Source of the DNA: Humibacillus xanthopallidus
GTDB taxonomy: Bacteria; Actinomycetota; Actinomycetes; Actinomycetales; Dermatophilaceae
Assembly (NCBI RefSeq): GCF_006716675.1
Contig: NZ_VFPM01000002.1
Location: 682,001-746,000 of the forward strand
Direction: 5' to 3'
Length of the DNA: 64,000 nucleotides
Shown here: piece by piece, positions 34,057 through 43,142 of the stretch
Numbering within the stretch: the stretch's first letter is position 1
How the letters are laid out: each line of letters begins with the position of its first letter
Position numbers and translations under genes: made by a program
The notes under the pieces: generated by a model
The model's input: the letters and a program-made list of their open reading frames with translations, nothing else
Databases searched by the model: none
What the model was told of the DNA's origin: nothing

Positions 34057-35618
34057 CCGCACCGACGACCATCGCCGACATCATCCGCACCACGAGCACA
34101 GAGCACCCCGACTCCCCGGCCGTCGTCGGCGAAGGTCGGTCGGTGACACACGGCGAGCTGGGCCGGCGGTCCGACGCGTTCGCGTCGGGGCTGGTCGCGT
34201 GGGGCCTGCGCCCCGGTGACCGCGTCGCCTACCTCGCGCGCAACGCGACGGAGTACTGGGAGCTCTTCTTCGCAGCCGCCAAGGCCGGTGTCGCCGTCGT
34301 GCCGCTCAACTTCCGCCTGTCAGGCGCGGAGGTGGACTACGTCCTCGGCGACTGCGAGCCTGCCGTCCTCATCGCCGAGGAGCACCTCACCCCTCTCGTG
34401 CCCAGCACGTATGCCGGTCACCGCCTCGTCTTCTCGCAGACCGGTGAGCCGGCGACCCCGCCGGCGGGCTGGTCGGGCTACGAGGAGTGGCTCGCCGAGC
34501 AGCCTCCGGTCGACCCCCGGCGCGACCTCGGCGGAGACGCGCTCTGCTCGATCATGTACTCCTCCGGCACGACCGGACGGCCGAAGGGCGTCACGACGAC
34601 GGTCGCCGGGATGCTCTGGGCCGTCAGCGCCTTCAGCTCCCAGTTCGTCGTCAGTGCGAGCTCGGTCAGCCTCGTGCCGACGCCGTACTACCACATCGCC
34701 GCTGGCGGCTGGTCACTCATCGCCCTGTCGGCCGGCGGCCGCATCGTGCAGTTCACCGAGGTGACGCCGGCCAACATGCTCGGCCTGCTCGTCGGTCACC
34801 GCGCCACGCACGTCATCATGGTGCCGACCGTCATGCAGCTGTTCATCACGAGCCCCGAGGCGTCGTCGGCCGACTACTCGAGTGTCGAGTACGTCGTCTA
34901 CGGCGGCTCGCCCATCTCCGAGACGGTCATGGTGGGCGCCAAGGAGGTCTTCGGGGCCAAGCTCGCCCAGAGCTACGGGCTCACCGAGACGATCGGCGTG
35001 ACGACGATCCTGCGCGACGAGGACCATGTCACGGGCCCGGGCAGCAAGCTGCGTTCGGCCGGGCGAGCCGTGCCCGGCGTCGAGGTGGCTGTCTTCGATC
35101 CCGCGACCGGATCCCCTTGTGCCACGGGCGAGGTCGGTGAGATCGTCACCCGCGGTCCGGGCGTGACCCAGGGCTACTGGCGCCTGCCCGAGGCGACGGA
35201 GTCGTCGTTCTGGCCGGGCGGCTGGTTCCGCACCGGGGACGCAGGCTTCCTCGACGAGGAGGGCTATGTCTTCCTCAAGGACCGCATCAAGGACCTCGTC
35301 ATGTCGGGCGGAGAGAACATCTACCCCGCCGAGGTCGAGAACGTCGTCATGGCCCACCCCGACGTGCAGGAGGTGGCCGTCATCGGCGTCCCCTCCGAGC
35401 GCTGGGGGGAGTCGCCCATCGCCGTCGTCGCGCCCCGGGCCGGCCACGCCGTTGACCCCGACGCGCTCATCGCCTTCACGAGGGAGCGGCTCGCCCACTA
35501 CAAGTGCCCCACGGCCGTCGAGATCGTCGACGCGCTGCCCCGCAACCCCTCCGGCAAGGTGCTGAAGCGCGAGCTGCGGGCTCCCTACTGGGCCGGTCAC
35601 GACAGGAGCATCGGATGA
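34053..35618 (+). CDS. Acyl-CoA ligase (AMP-forming), copy 1
   Basis: Codes for 521 aa. ANL-superfamily motifs: SIMYSSGTTGRPKGV (P-loop), VYGGSPIS, QSYGLTETIG, GWFRTGDAGFLDEEGYVFLKDRIKDL, GGENIYPAEVE, and the C-terminal catalytic Lys in NPSGKVLKREL. It activates a carboxylic acid to its CoA ester through an acyl-AMP. AAGGAGAGG precedes the ATG, which overlaps the regulator stop by 4 nt. Followed by a VOC protein with another 4-nt overlap. Confidence 0.92.
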   Translation: MTAPTTIADIIRTTSTEHPDSPAVVGEGRSVTHGELGRRSDAFASGLVAWGLRPGDRVAYLARNATEYWELFFAAAKAGVAVVPLNFRLSGAEVDYVLGDCEPAVLIAEEHLTPLVPSTYAGHRLVFSQTGEPATPPAGWSGYEEWLAEQPPVDPRRDLGGDALCSIMYSSGTTGRPKGVTTTVAGMLWAVSAFSSQFVVSASSVSLVPTPYYHIAAGGWSLIALSAGGRIVQFTEVTPANMLGLLVGHRATHVIMVPTVMQLFITSPEASSADYSSVEYVVYGGSPISETVMVGAKEVFGAKLAQSYGLTETIGVTTILRDEDHVTGPGSKLRSAGRAVPGVEVAVFDPATGSPCATGEVGEIVTRGPGVTQGYWRLPEATESSFWPGGWFRTGDAGFLDEEGYVFLKDRIKDLVMSGGENIYPAEVENVVMAHPDVQEVAVIGVPSERWGESPIAVVAPRAGHAVDPDALIAFTRERLAHYKCPTAVEIVDALPRNPSGKVLKRELRAPYWAGHDRSIG

Positions 35619-36391
35619 ACCCCACCCCCGCGCAGCGTGCGATCCTCAGGCAGGTCGTCATCGGCTCGCCGGACCTCGACGCCACGACCCGACAGCTGCG
35701 CGAATCACTCGGTGTGGCAAGGGGTTTCGCCGACCCGTTGCTGGAGGAGATCGGGATGGCCGACGAGACCATCCGCGTCGGCCCCGAGGCGCACCTCGAG
35801 GTCGTGGCGCCGCTCCGCGACGACGTGTCGCTCGCGGCGTGGCTGCGCAAGGGCGACGGTGGCGGAGGTTACGCCCTGTCGATCCAGGTGCCGGACCTCA
35901 CGCCCCACCTCGCCGCGGCGGTGCAGGCGGGCGTCCGCGTCGTCGCCGACCTCGAGGCCTACGGGCACCGCATCGTGCAGCTGCACCCGGGCGACATGGG
36001 CCTGCTCGTCGAGCTCGACGAGATCGCCGACCCGGGAGTCTGGTTCTGGGACGACGTCGAGGCGGAGACCGCAGCCGCGCCGCGCATCGACGACGTGCTC
36101 GGCGTCGAGATCGCCTCGCCCGACCCGCGCGCGCAGGCAGCCCTGTGGGCGTCGGTCCTCGGCGCCGAGGTGGACCTCTCGGCCCCTGAGCCGCGGATCG
36201 CGCTGGGGCGTAGAGGGATCCGGTTCGTCGACGGGCAGCGCAAGATGCTTTCGGCCGTCGACCTCGCGGCGGTCGACCCCGACGAGCACGCCGGAGCGGC
36301 CGTCGAGGTCGACGGTGTGCTGCTGCGCCTGCTCGACCCTTCGGCCGCCCCGGCGACAGCGTCAGCAACCGCTCAGCGCGGGTTCGCGTAG
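35615..36391 (+). CDS. VOC/glyoxalase-like protein
   Basis: Codes for 258 aa, with two vicinal-oxygen-chelate beta-alpha-beta modules (about 10-125: RQVVIGSPDLDATTRQLRESLGV; about 140-245: DVLGVEIASPDPRAQAALWASVLG). The family covers glyoxalases, extradiol dioxygenases and epimerases; here metal-ligand His/Glu positions are not obvious, so the reaction is unknown. It overlaps the ligase before it (ATGA) and converges with the next ligase, overlapping it by 19 nt. A role in the same catabolic pathway is inference. Confidence 0.75.
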   Translation: MNPTPAQRAILRQVVIGSPDLDATTRQLRESLGVARGFADPLLEEIGMADETIRVGPEAHLEVVAPLRDDVSLAAWLRKGDGGGGYALSIQVPDLTPHLAAAVQAGVRVVADLEAYGHRIVQLHPGDMGLLVELDEIADPGVWFWDDVEAETAAAPRIDDVLGVEIASPDPRAQAALWASVLGAEVDLSAPEPRIALGRRGIRFVDGQRKMLSAVDLAAVDPDEHAGAAVEVDGVLLRLLDPSAAPATASATAQRGFA

Positions 36392-38031
36392 GCCTCGCGC
36401 AGCCGCGTCTTGAGAAGCTTGCCGCTCGCGTTGAGCGGCAACGCGTCGACGAAGGCTACCCCCACGGGGCACTTGTAGTGCGCCATCTGCTCGCGCGCCC
36501 AGGCGATGAGCGCGTCCTCGTCGAGCCCGCTCCCGGGGGTGCGCACGACCACGGCGAAGGGCGACTCGCCCCACCGCGCTGACGGGATGCCGATGACGGC
36601 GGCGTGGGCTACCTCGGGGTGGCCGGTGAGGATGCTCTCGATCTCGGCCGGGAAGACGTTCTCACCGCCGGAGACGATCATGTCCTTGAGCCGGTCGTGC
36701 AGGAAGAGGTAGCCGTCGACATCCATCGACCCGCCGTCACCCGTGCGCAGCCACCCGTCGGGCGTGATCGCTGCACTGGTCGCCGCCGGGTTGCGCCAGT
36801 AGCGTCGCATGACGTGACCGCCGCCGATGAGCACCTCGCCTCGCTCATTGGGCGGGAGGTCCTCGAGGGTGACCGGGTCGACGACGCGCACCGGCACGTT
36901 CGCCATCGGGCGGCCGGCGGAGCGCAGCCGGTGCGCGGTCTCGCGGGTGGGCCGGTGGTCCTCCGGTGACAGCATGGTGACGCCACCGGTCGACTCCGTC
37001 AGCCCGTAGCTCTGGAGGAACTTGCAGCCGAAGACCGCTGTGGCGTCGCGGAGCACGGGCTCGGGGATGGGGGAGCTGCCGTAGACCATGTAGCGCAGGG
37101 CCGACCAGTCCGCCGTGCGCACCTCGGGCTGCCCGAGGAGGAACTGGATCACGGTGGGCACAGCGACGGCGTGCGTGACGGCATATTCCTGGAGGATGCG
37201 GATGAGGTCGGCCGGCCCGCTGGGGTTGAGCAGCAAGAGGGCGGCGCCGTTGACGACGCTGACGAGCGCGAGGCCGAAGCCGGAGACGTGGAAGAAGGGC
37301 ACGGGCGCGAGCGCGACGCAGTCGGTGTCGAGCTCGAGCAGGTAGTGCATGGCCGCGATCGCCTGGCCGATGTTGGCTCCCGTCAGCTCGATCCCCTTGG
37401 GGCGCCCGGTCGTTCCCGAGGTGTAGAACATCAGCGCGGTGTCGTCGGGAGAGCGCCGATGGCCGGGGTCCTCGTCGCACACGCCGTCGAACCAGGCGTC
37501 CCAGCCCGTCACCGTGGCCCCAGCCGTATGCCGTCCGCCCTCCTCCGGCGAGAGCGTCACGACCCGCTTGACGCTCGGCACGGCGGCTGCGGCCTCGACG
37601 AGCCGCTCCTGCCCGAGGCCCAGCACGACGACCGACGGCTCGCTGTCGCCGAGGATGAACTCCATCTCGGGCACCGACAGCCGGACGTTGAGGGCTGTCG
37701 GGATCGCGCCCATCTTCGACCCGCCGAAGAGCACCGCGAGGAACGACGAGGCGTTCTCACCGATGTAGCAGACGCGATCGCCCGCCGTCACGCCGTCGCG
37801 CAGCAGGGCCTGCGCGACGCGGCTCGCGTCACGGTCGAGCTCGGCGAAGGTCGTGCGGGCGTCCGCGGTGATGACGGCCGGCAGGTCCGGGGTCGCCGCA
37901 GCCCGGAGCCGGGTGATGTCCTCGAGCCGCTCGACGCGGGTGCCGTCGGGGTGCAGGGCGTAGTGCGGGTCGCGGTACTCCGCCGGGGTGGGGGTCATCC
38001 ACGTGCCGGCGGCCTGTGCTGCTCGCGTCAT
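36373..38031 (-). CDS. Acyl-CoA ligase (AMP-forming), copy 2
   Basis: Codes for 552 aa. It has MFYTSGTTGRPKGIELTGANI, YGSSPIPEPVLRDA, QSYGLTESTGGVTM, GWLRTGDGGSMDVDGYLFLHDRLKDM, GGENVFPAEIES and the Lys of NASGKLLKTRL. AAGGAG is 7 nt before the ATG. Together with the DapB-like dehydrogenase, SDR and SnoaL-like genes upstream it forms a minus-strand operon of four genes. It probably activates a cyclic or branched acid; the exact substrate cannot be read. Confidence 0.92.
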   Translation of the reverse strand: MTRAAQAAGTWMTPTPAEYRDPHYALHPDGTRVERLEDITRLRAAATPDLPAVITADARTTFAELDRDASRVAQALLRDGVTAGDRVCYIGENASSFLAVLFGGSKMGAIPTALNVRLSVPEMEFILGDSEPSVVVLGLGQERLVEAAAAVPSVKRVVTLSPEEGGRHTAGATVTGWDAWFDGVCDEDPGHRRSPDDTALMFYTSGTTGRPKGIELTGANIGQAIAAMHYLLELDTDCVALAPVPFFHVSGFGLALVSVVNGAALLLLNPSGPADLIRILQEYAVTHAVAVPTVIQFLLGQPEVRTADWSALRYMVYGSSPIPEPVLRDATAVFGCKFLQSYGLTESTGGVTMLSPEDHRPTRETAHRLRSAGRPMANVPVRVVDPVTLEDLPPNERGEVLIGGGHVMRRYWRNPAATSAAITPDGWLRTGDGGSMDVDGYLFLHDRLKDMIVSGGENVFPAEIESILTGHPEVAHAAVIGIPSARWGESPFAVVVRTPGSGLDEDALIAWAREQMAHYKCPVGVAFVDALPLNASGKLLKTRLREAYANPR

Positions 38032-38062
38032 CGGGAGCTCCTTGCTGCTGCTGGGGGTCGGG

Positions 38063-39121
38063 TCAGAGGTGGAACGGTGCGAAGACGGGCGGCTCGAAGA
38101 TGCCGGGAGGCGCCGCGACGACCGCGTCGATGGCGCGCAGCGCCGGTCCGGCGGTGACGAACTGCCCTGCGGTGGTTCGGCTTCCGGGCTCGTTCGGCTC
38201 CACGAGGTTGAGCGTGACGACCATCTCGGGCTTGCCGTGGAGGTGGACCGTCCAGTGGTCGCGGCCGGCGTACTCCGGCCGGTCGGGCTCCATCGTCCAG
38301 ATGATCGCCAGGGTGAGGAACGGCCGCCCGTCGACCATGGCGTGCCAGCGCCACTCCGTCGTCGCGACGGTCCCCTGCGCGATGGAGCCGGCGGCCACCT
38401 CCAGGTCGCGGAGGGCGGGCACGACGCGGTGGTCGGGCACGACCTCGTCGTACGTGATGCCCATCCGCTCGCACATGAAGGCGATGGTCTCGAGGTAGAG
38501 GGCGGCATACAGCGTCGGCAGCGGGCCGTCACCGGTCAGGGTGGCCGGGTCACTGCCCATGCCCATGACGGTGAAGGCGAAGTCGGGGTCGGGCATCGCG
38601 CGGGCGTCGAGCACCTCGTCGATCGTGATGCGGTCGAGCGTGACGCTCGCGCCGGTGAGCCCGAGCGCGAGCCGCTCGCCGATGATGCCGGGGCTCACGC
38701 CGACGCCGAAGAGGGTGCTGCGGCCCTCCTCGCACGCGTCGAGGAAGAGCCGCTCACGCGCGCGGCCGTGGGCGCGCGGGAAGTGCTGGCCCGAGGTCGT
38801 GATGACGTTGGCCCCTGACCGCAACAGGCGCAGCAGGTCGTCGTCGTGGGTCTCGTAGGGCAGCTGGAGACGGGGGGCGTGCAGCACGACGTCGGGGCGC
38901 GCGTCGATGACGGCCTCGATGTCGGTCGTCGCGAGCACTCCTGTCGCCTCGCGGCGGGCGATGTCGCCGGCGTCGCGCCCCGCCTTTCTCTCGCTGTAGA
39001 CGTGCAGCGCGACGAGCTCGAGGTCGTCACGGTCGATGACGCCGCGCAGCAGCGTCTTGCCGACGGCGCCGGTCGCCCACTGGGCCACACGGGTATGCCG
39101 TCCGCTCGGGTGTGCGCTCAT
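38063..39121 (-). CDS. DapB-like NAD(P)-dependent dehydrogenase (amine dehydrogenase family)
   Basis: Codes for 352 aa. An N-terminal Rossmann fold (VAQWATGAVGKTLLRGVIDRDDLELVALHVY, with GxxG) is followed by a dihydrodipicolinate-reductase-like C-terminal domain (GVGVSPGIIGERLALGLTG, TIDEVLDARAMPDPDFAFTVMGMG). Proteins of this type occur in actinomycete terpene, steroid and cholate degradation clusters; engineered relatives act as amine dehydrogenases. The natural substrate is unknown. ATG overlaps the upstream SDR stop by 4 nt. Confidence 0.82.
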   Translation of the reverse strand: MSAHPSGRHTRVAQWATGAVGKTLLRGVIDRDDLELVALHVYSERKAGRDAGDIARREATGVLATTDIEAVIDARPDVVLHAPRLQLPYETHDDDLLRLLRSGANVITTSGQHFPRAHGRARERLFLDACEEGRSTLFGVGVSPGIIGERLALGLTGASVTLDRITIDEVLDARAMPDPDFAFTVMGMGSDPATLTGDGPLPTLYAALYLETIAFMCERMGITYDEVVPDHRVVPALRDLEVAAGSIAQGTVATTEWRWHAMVDGRPFLTLAIIWTMEPDRPEYAGRDHWTVHLHGKPEMVVTLNLVEPNEPGSRTTAGQFVTAGPALRAIDAVVAAPPGIFEPPVFAPFHL

Positions 39122-39888
39122 CCCTTCGTCCTCAGCTCGGTGGCGTGGAGCAGCTTGCCGAGGCCGCGCTCGTAGCGAATCGGGTCTCGTGCCAGTCGTG
39201 CTCGCGCATCGACGGCCATCGGGTCGGTGTCGCACACCCACTCGCCGCGGCTCATGGCCCGCAGGCCGGCGACGGCGATGTCGCGAGGATCCTCCTTGCG
39301 GCCCTGCACGTGGGCGGCCATGCGGGTGTCCACGGAGCCGACGATGAGCGATGTGACGGTGATGGCGAGGGGCTCGAGCTCGGCCCGGGCAATGCCGCCG
39401 AGGTAGAGGGCGGCGACCTTGGCGGGGGAGTAGCCGCCCATGAACGCAGTCGGCGCGATCGCGGCGACGGAGAGGACGTTGACGATCGACCCGCCGCCGT
39501 TCGCGGCGAGCACCGGCGCGAAGGCCCGGGTGAGGTGCAGGGGCGCGAAGTAGTTGACCTCCATCTCGCGGCGGGCCGCCTCGGGGTCGTCGGCCAGGAC
39601 GAGCCGGTTGCCGGTGAAGAGGCCGGCGTTGTTGACGAGGATCGTGGTGTCGGCACACGTCTCGGCCGCCGCCGCGACGTCCCGGGGGTCGGTCACCTCG
39701 AGCCGGATGACCGTGGCGCCGGTGGCCGCGAGCTCGGGGGTGACGTCGTCGGGGTCCCGCACCCCGGCATGCACCGTCGTCGCGCCCTGGGCGAGGGCCT
39801 CCTGCACGAAGGCCAGCCCGATGCCACGGTTGGCCCCGGTCACGACGACCCGGGCGCCCTCGACGGGCGTGCCGCGCCCGGCGGTCAT
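39118..39888 (-). CDS. Short-chain dehydrogenase/reductase
   Basis: Codes for 256 aa. Classical SDR: VVVTGANRGIGLAFVQEAL (cofactor loop), EVTDPRD, ILVNNAG, Ser in VNVLSVAAIAP and GGYSPAKVAAL (Tyr-x-x-x-Lys). It oxidises or reduces a hydroxyl/keto group with NAD(P). It is flanked on both sides by 4-nt overlaps, so it is firmly within the SnoaL-like - SDR - DapB-like - ligase operon. Confidence 0.88.
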   Translation of the reverse strand: MTAGRGTPVEGARVVVTGANRGIGLAFVQEALAQGATTVHAGVRDPDDVTPELAATGATVIRLEVTDPRDVAAAAETCADTTILVNNAGLFTGNRLVLADDPEAARREMEVNYFAPLHLTRAFAPVLAANGGGSIVNVLSVAAIAPTAFMGGYSPAKVAALYLGGIARAELEPLAITVTSLIVGSVDTRMAAHVQGRKEDPRDIAVAGLRAMSRGEWVCDTDPMAVDARARLARDPIRYERGLGKLLHATELRTKG

Positions 39889-40568
39889 GCCGGCACCTCG
39901 GCGGACCGCTCGGCGGACCGCTCGGCCGGCTGTTCGGCCGGCTGTTCGGCCGCCTGCTCGGCCGCCTGCTCGGTGTAGACGACGTCGTGGGGGAACTTCT
40001 CGCTGCGGCGCAGCCGGGCGGCGTCGTCGACGAGCATGCCGTAGACCCACGTCTCGGACCGGTCCATGTCGTGGTTCCAGTCCCAGCGCAGCGCGCGGTG
40101 GCGGATGCCCCACCGGCCGTCGCGCAGCTCGAGGTCGTCGACCATGCGGGCGCTGGTCAGGGTGTCGCCGACGATGCCGTCGGGTCGGCGCACGCGGGCG
40201 AAGGCGAGGACGTAGGACTCCGCCCGGGCGTGCCCCGAATCCAGGTCCTCCGCGAGCGCCACGTCGACGAGGACGTTGGTCAGCGCATGGGTCGTGAGGG
40301 CCTTGGGGTGGGTCAGCGTGCCCCCGATCGAGGCGAGGTAGTCGGAGGCCGGCCCGTCGAAGACCCCGCCGTGGTCCTCGGTCGCCCCGGGCAGGTAGCA
40401 GGCCGCCGCGCCCTCGACATCGCCCCGGTCGACGGCCCGCAGGTATCTCGCGAGCAGGTCGTGGACGTCCTGTTTGGCGAGCAGCTCGGCCACCCTGCGA
40501 GGCAAGGCTGCGGATGACGAATTCGATTGCGGTGCAGGGGCGCTGGGGTCGGCTTGGGGGTGGGTCAC
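39885..40568 (-). CDS. SnoaL-like (NTF2 fold) protein with repetitive tail
   Basis: Codes for 227 aa. Residues about 25-185 form a SnoaL/NTF2-like cone fold (DVHDLLARYLRAVDRGDVEGAAACYLPGATEDHGGVFDG and DGRWGIRHRALRWDWNHDMD), as in isomerases, hydratases and dehydratases including bile-acid 7-alpha-dehydratase-like proteins. The last 30 residues (TEQAAEQAAEQPAEQPAERSAE) come from six 12-bp DNA repeats. The GTG start has AAGGAG upstream. First gene of the minus-strand operon; divergent from the ABC importer. Confidence 0.8.
   Translation of the reverse strand: MTHPQADPSAPAPQSNSSSAALPRRVAELLAKQDVHDLLARYLRAVDRGDVEGAAACYLPGATEDHGGVFDGPASDYLASIGGTLTHPKALTTHALTNVLVDVALAEDLDSGHARAESYVLAFARVRRPDGIVGDTLTSARMVDDLELRDGRWGIRHRALRWDWNHDMDRSETWVYGMLVDDAARLRRSEKFPHDVVYTEQAAEQAAEQPAEQPAERSAERSAEVPA
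39897..39968 (-). repeat. 12-bp tandem repeat in the SnoaL-like gene tail
   Basis: Six consecutive 12-bp units (39897-39968), arranged as three pairs of similar units: CTCGGCGGACCG twice, then CTCGGCCGGCTG/TTCGGCCGGCTG, then TTCGGCCGCCTG/CTCGGCCGCCTG. They encode AEQA/AEQP/AERS repeats. Likely variable in copy number between strains. Confidence 0.85.
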
Positions 40569-40682
40569 CTGGGGCTCCTTCGATCCGGTGAGGCAGGGCG
40601 GAGAGGGTTGACGGACTCGCTCCGCTTGCTGTAGTAATCCCTATCACACTGTTAATTGAAGTGTCACGAGGAACGAGGCACC

Positions 40683-41534
40683 GTGAGCGCAACGACGCGC
40701 AGCACCGACCCGCCCGAGGGCCCCGGCACGACCGGGGCGCCGGCACCCACCCGGCCCGCGCCGGCCGGCGACCGAGCCCTGAGGCTTCGCGACGTCACCA
40801 TCACGTTCGGGGGCGTCACGGCCCTCGACGGGGTGAGCTTCGAGGTGCACCCGGGCCGCATCTGCGGGCTCATCGGCCCCAACGGTGCGGGCAAGACGAC
40901 GCTCTTCAACTGCATCACCCGCATCTACGTGCCCTCGTCGGGTCAGATCCTCTGGGGTGACACCGACCTGCTGCGGCTGCGGCCGCACGCCCTCGCCGGG
41001 GCCGGCATCGCCCGCACCTTCCAGAACCTCGCCCTCTTCGGGGCGATGAGCGTCTTCGACAACGCGATGGTCGGCGGCACGTCGGTCTCCCGAGTCGGCC
41101 TGACGAGCGGCGCCCTCGGGTGGCCGCCCGCCCGTCGGCGGCAGCAGGCCCTGCGCGACCGCGCCTGGCACCTGCTCGACCGGCTCGACCTGCTCGACGT
41201 CGCCGAGCGCCCTGCGGCAGGCCTGCCCTTCGGCACGTTGAAGCGCGTCGAGCTCGCTCGGGCACTCATGTCGCAGCCGGCCCTGCTGCTCCTCGACGAG
41301 CCGGCCGGCGGCCTCACCCACAGCGAGGTCAAGGATCTCGGGTCGCTCATCACGAGCCTGCGCGACGAGCTCGGCTTCGCGGCCCTGCTCGTCGAGCACC
41401 ACATGGGACTCGTCCTCGGCATCAGCGACCACGTCGTCGCGCTCGACTTCGGCCGCACCATCTTCGAGGGCTCGCCGTCGGCGGTGCGCGACAACCCCGA
41501 TGTCGTCCGGGCCTACCTCGGGCGGGCGGCATGA
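40683..41534 (+). CDS. livG: Branched-chain-type ABC importer ATPase (LivG-like)
   Basis: Codes for 283 aa. Walker A IGPNGAGKTTLFN, the LivG-type loop IARTFQNLALFGAMSVFDN, a non-canonical signature LPFGTLKRVELARALM, and Walker B ALLLLDEPAGGL are present, plus the C-terminal RTIFEGSP...YLG typical of LivG. With LivF, LivH, LivM and a LivK-like protein it forms a high-affinity importer. GTG start with GAGG upstream. First gene of a long plus-strand operon. Confidence 0.92.
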   Translation: MSATTRSTDPPEGPGTTGAPAPTRPAPAGDRALRLRDVTITFGGVTALDGVSFEVHPGRICGLIGPNGAGKTTLFNCITRIYVPSSGQILWGDTDLLRLRPHALAGAGIARTFQNLALFGAMSVFDNAMVGGTSVSRVGLTSGALGWPPARRRQQALRDRAWHLLDRLDLLDVAERPAAGLPFGTLKRVELARALMSQPALLLLDEPAGGLTHSEVKDLGSLITSLRDELGFAALLVEHHMGLVLGISDHVVALDFGRTIFEGSPSAVRDNPDVVRAYLGRAA

Positions 41535-42237
41535 GCCTGCTCTCCCTGACCGGCGTCACCGCCGGCTACGGCCCCAGCGAGGTGCTTCACGCATCACGCT
41601 CGACGTGGACCCCGGCGAGGTCGTCGTCATGCTCGGTGCCAACGGTGCCGGCAAGACGACGACGATGCAGGCGATCGCCGGGCTGATGTCGTGGCGCGGC
41701 AGCATCGAGCTCGACGGACGGCCGCTGCCCCGTCGGCCCGAGCAGGTCGTGCGCAGCGGGGTCAGCCTCGTCCCGCAGGGCCGGGGCACGCTGGGGGCCC
41801 TGACGGTGCTCGAGAACCTTCGGGTCGGCGCGGCTGTGCGCACCGACGCCGCCGGCGTCAGCGCCGACATCGACCGGTGGTGCGAGGTCTTCCCGGTGCT
41901 CGGCCGCCGCTCGCGCCAGACCGCGGGCACGCTCTCCGGCGGCGAGCAGCAGATGCTCGCCGTCGCCCGCGCGCTCATGAGCCGCCCCCGGCTGCTGCTC
42001 TGCGACGAGCCGAGCCTCGGGCTCGCGCCGATCGTCGTGCAGGAGCTCTTCGCGACCCTCGCGCGCATCAACGAGACCGACGGCACGGCGATGCTCATCG
42101 TCGAGCAGAACGCCGAGCTCGCCATGGACCTCGCCAGCACCGTCTACCTCCTCGACGTCGGCACCATCGCGGCGTCGGGCACCCCCGCCGACTTCCGCGC
42201 CGACGACGCCGTGCGCACGGCCTACCTCGGCTACTAG
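41531..42237 (+). pseudogene. livF: LivF-like ABC ATPase with a single-base frameshift
   Basis: The gene starts at ATG 41531 (4-nt overlap with livG) and reads MSLLSLTGVTAGYGPSEVLH, then loses frame just after CAC 41588-41590. One base is missing, since adding one restores ITLDVDPGEVVVMLGANG. The rest, in the other frame, is intact to 42237: Walker A GANGAGKTTT, signature TLSGGEQQMLA, Walker B LLLCDEPSLGL and the C-terminal AYLGY. The total of 707 nt is one short of 236 codons. It could be a real inactivation, a sequencing error in a GC-rich run, or rescued by slippage. Without LivF the importer could run only if LivG homodimerises or another ATPase substitutes. Confidence 0.85.
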
Positions 42238-42245
42238 GAGCCCTC

Positions 42246-43142
42246 ATGGACCTCTTCCTCGAACGCCTCATCTCGGGCCTCACGAACGGCTCGATCTACG
42301 CGCTGCTCGCGCTCGCGCTCGTCGTCGTGTTCCGCGGCACGGGCACGCTGAACTTCGCCCAGGGCGAGCTGGCCCTCTTCACGACCTTCGTCGCGTGGTG
42401 GCTGACGACGCAGTCGCTGCCCATCTGGTTCGCGATCGCAGCGGCCCTCGGCGTCGGCTTCATCATGGGCGCCCTCATCGAGCGGCTCCTCATCAGGCCG
42501 GTCGCCAAGCGCAACGACATGGCGGTGCTCATCGTGGCACTGGGGCTCTTCACCGGGCTCAACTCGCTCGCCGGCCTCCTCTGGGGCAGCGAGACGAAGA
42601 TCATGCCGAGCCCCTTCCCCAACGGCGAGAGCGACTTCATCTCCATCGGTGGCGCGCGCCTCTACGGCGACGCGCTCGGGGTGTGGGGCGCCCTCATCGG
42701 GCTCATGGGCCTCATGACGCTGCTCTTCCGCTTCACCAAGGTCGGGCTGCACATGCGCGCGGTGGCCGACAACGCGACCTCGGCGACCCTCGCGGGCGTC
42801 CGCACCAGCCGGATCCTCGCCATCGGCTGGGGGCTGTCGGGAGCCATCGGCGCCCTGGCCGGCGTGCTCGTGACACCGCTCGCGCCGCAGCAGCTCAGCC
42901 TCACGACGATGTTCTCCATCTTCATCGCCGCGTCGGCGGCAGCCCTCTTCGGCGGGCTCGACAGCCTCGTCGGCGCGGTCGTCGGGGGCCTGGTCATCGG
43001 CGTGCTCGAGGCGATGCTCACCGGCTACGTGTCGGTCATCGGCGGCTCGCTCCAGCAGACGTCGGCGCTGCTCATCATCGTCGTCATCCTCTTCGCCAAG
43101 CCCACCGGCCTCTTCGGCACGACCAAGCTCGTGAGGGTGTGA
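42246..43142 (+). CDS. livH: Branched-chain-type ABC permease (LivH-like)
   Basis: Codes for 298 aa with about eight hydrophobic helices. ISGLTNGSIYALLALALVVVFRGTGTLNFAQGELALF is the LivH N-terminal signature (LNFAQGE), and RAVADNATSATLAGVRTSRI is the conserved cytoplasmic coupling region. GGAG precedes ATG by 7 nt. It forms the transmembrane pore with LivM. Its stop overlaps the LivM start by one base (TGATG). Confidence 0.92.
   Translation: MDLFLERLISGLTNGSIYALLALALVVVFRGTGTLNFAQGELALFTTFVAWWLTTQSLPIWFAIAAALGVGFIMGALIERLLIRPVAKRNDMAVLIVALGLFTGLNSLAGLLWGSETKIMPSPFPNGESDFISIGGARLYGDALGVWGALIGLMGLMTLLFRFTKVGLHMRAVADNATSATLAGVRTSRILAIGWGLSGAIGALAGVLVTPLAPQQLSLTTMFSIFIAASAAALFGGLDSLVGAVVGGLVIGVLEAMLTGYVSVIGGSLQQTSALLIIVVILFAKPTGLFGTTKLVRV

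Noticed and set aside
40646..40664. ACACT-9 nt-AGTGT inverted repeat before livG as an operator
   Set aside because: Only five paired bases; too weak to claim, although the AT-richer surroundings probably include the divergent promoters.
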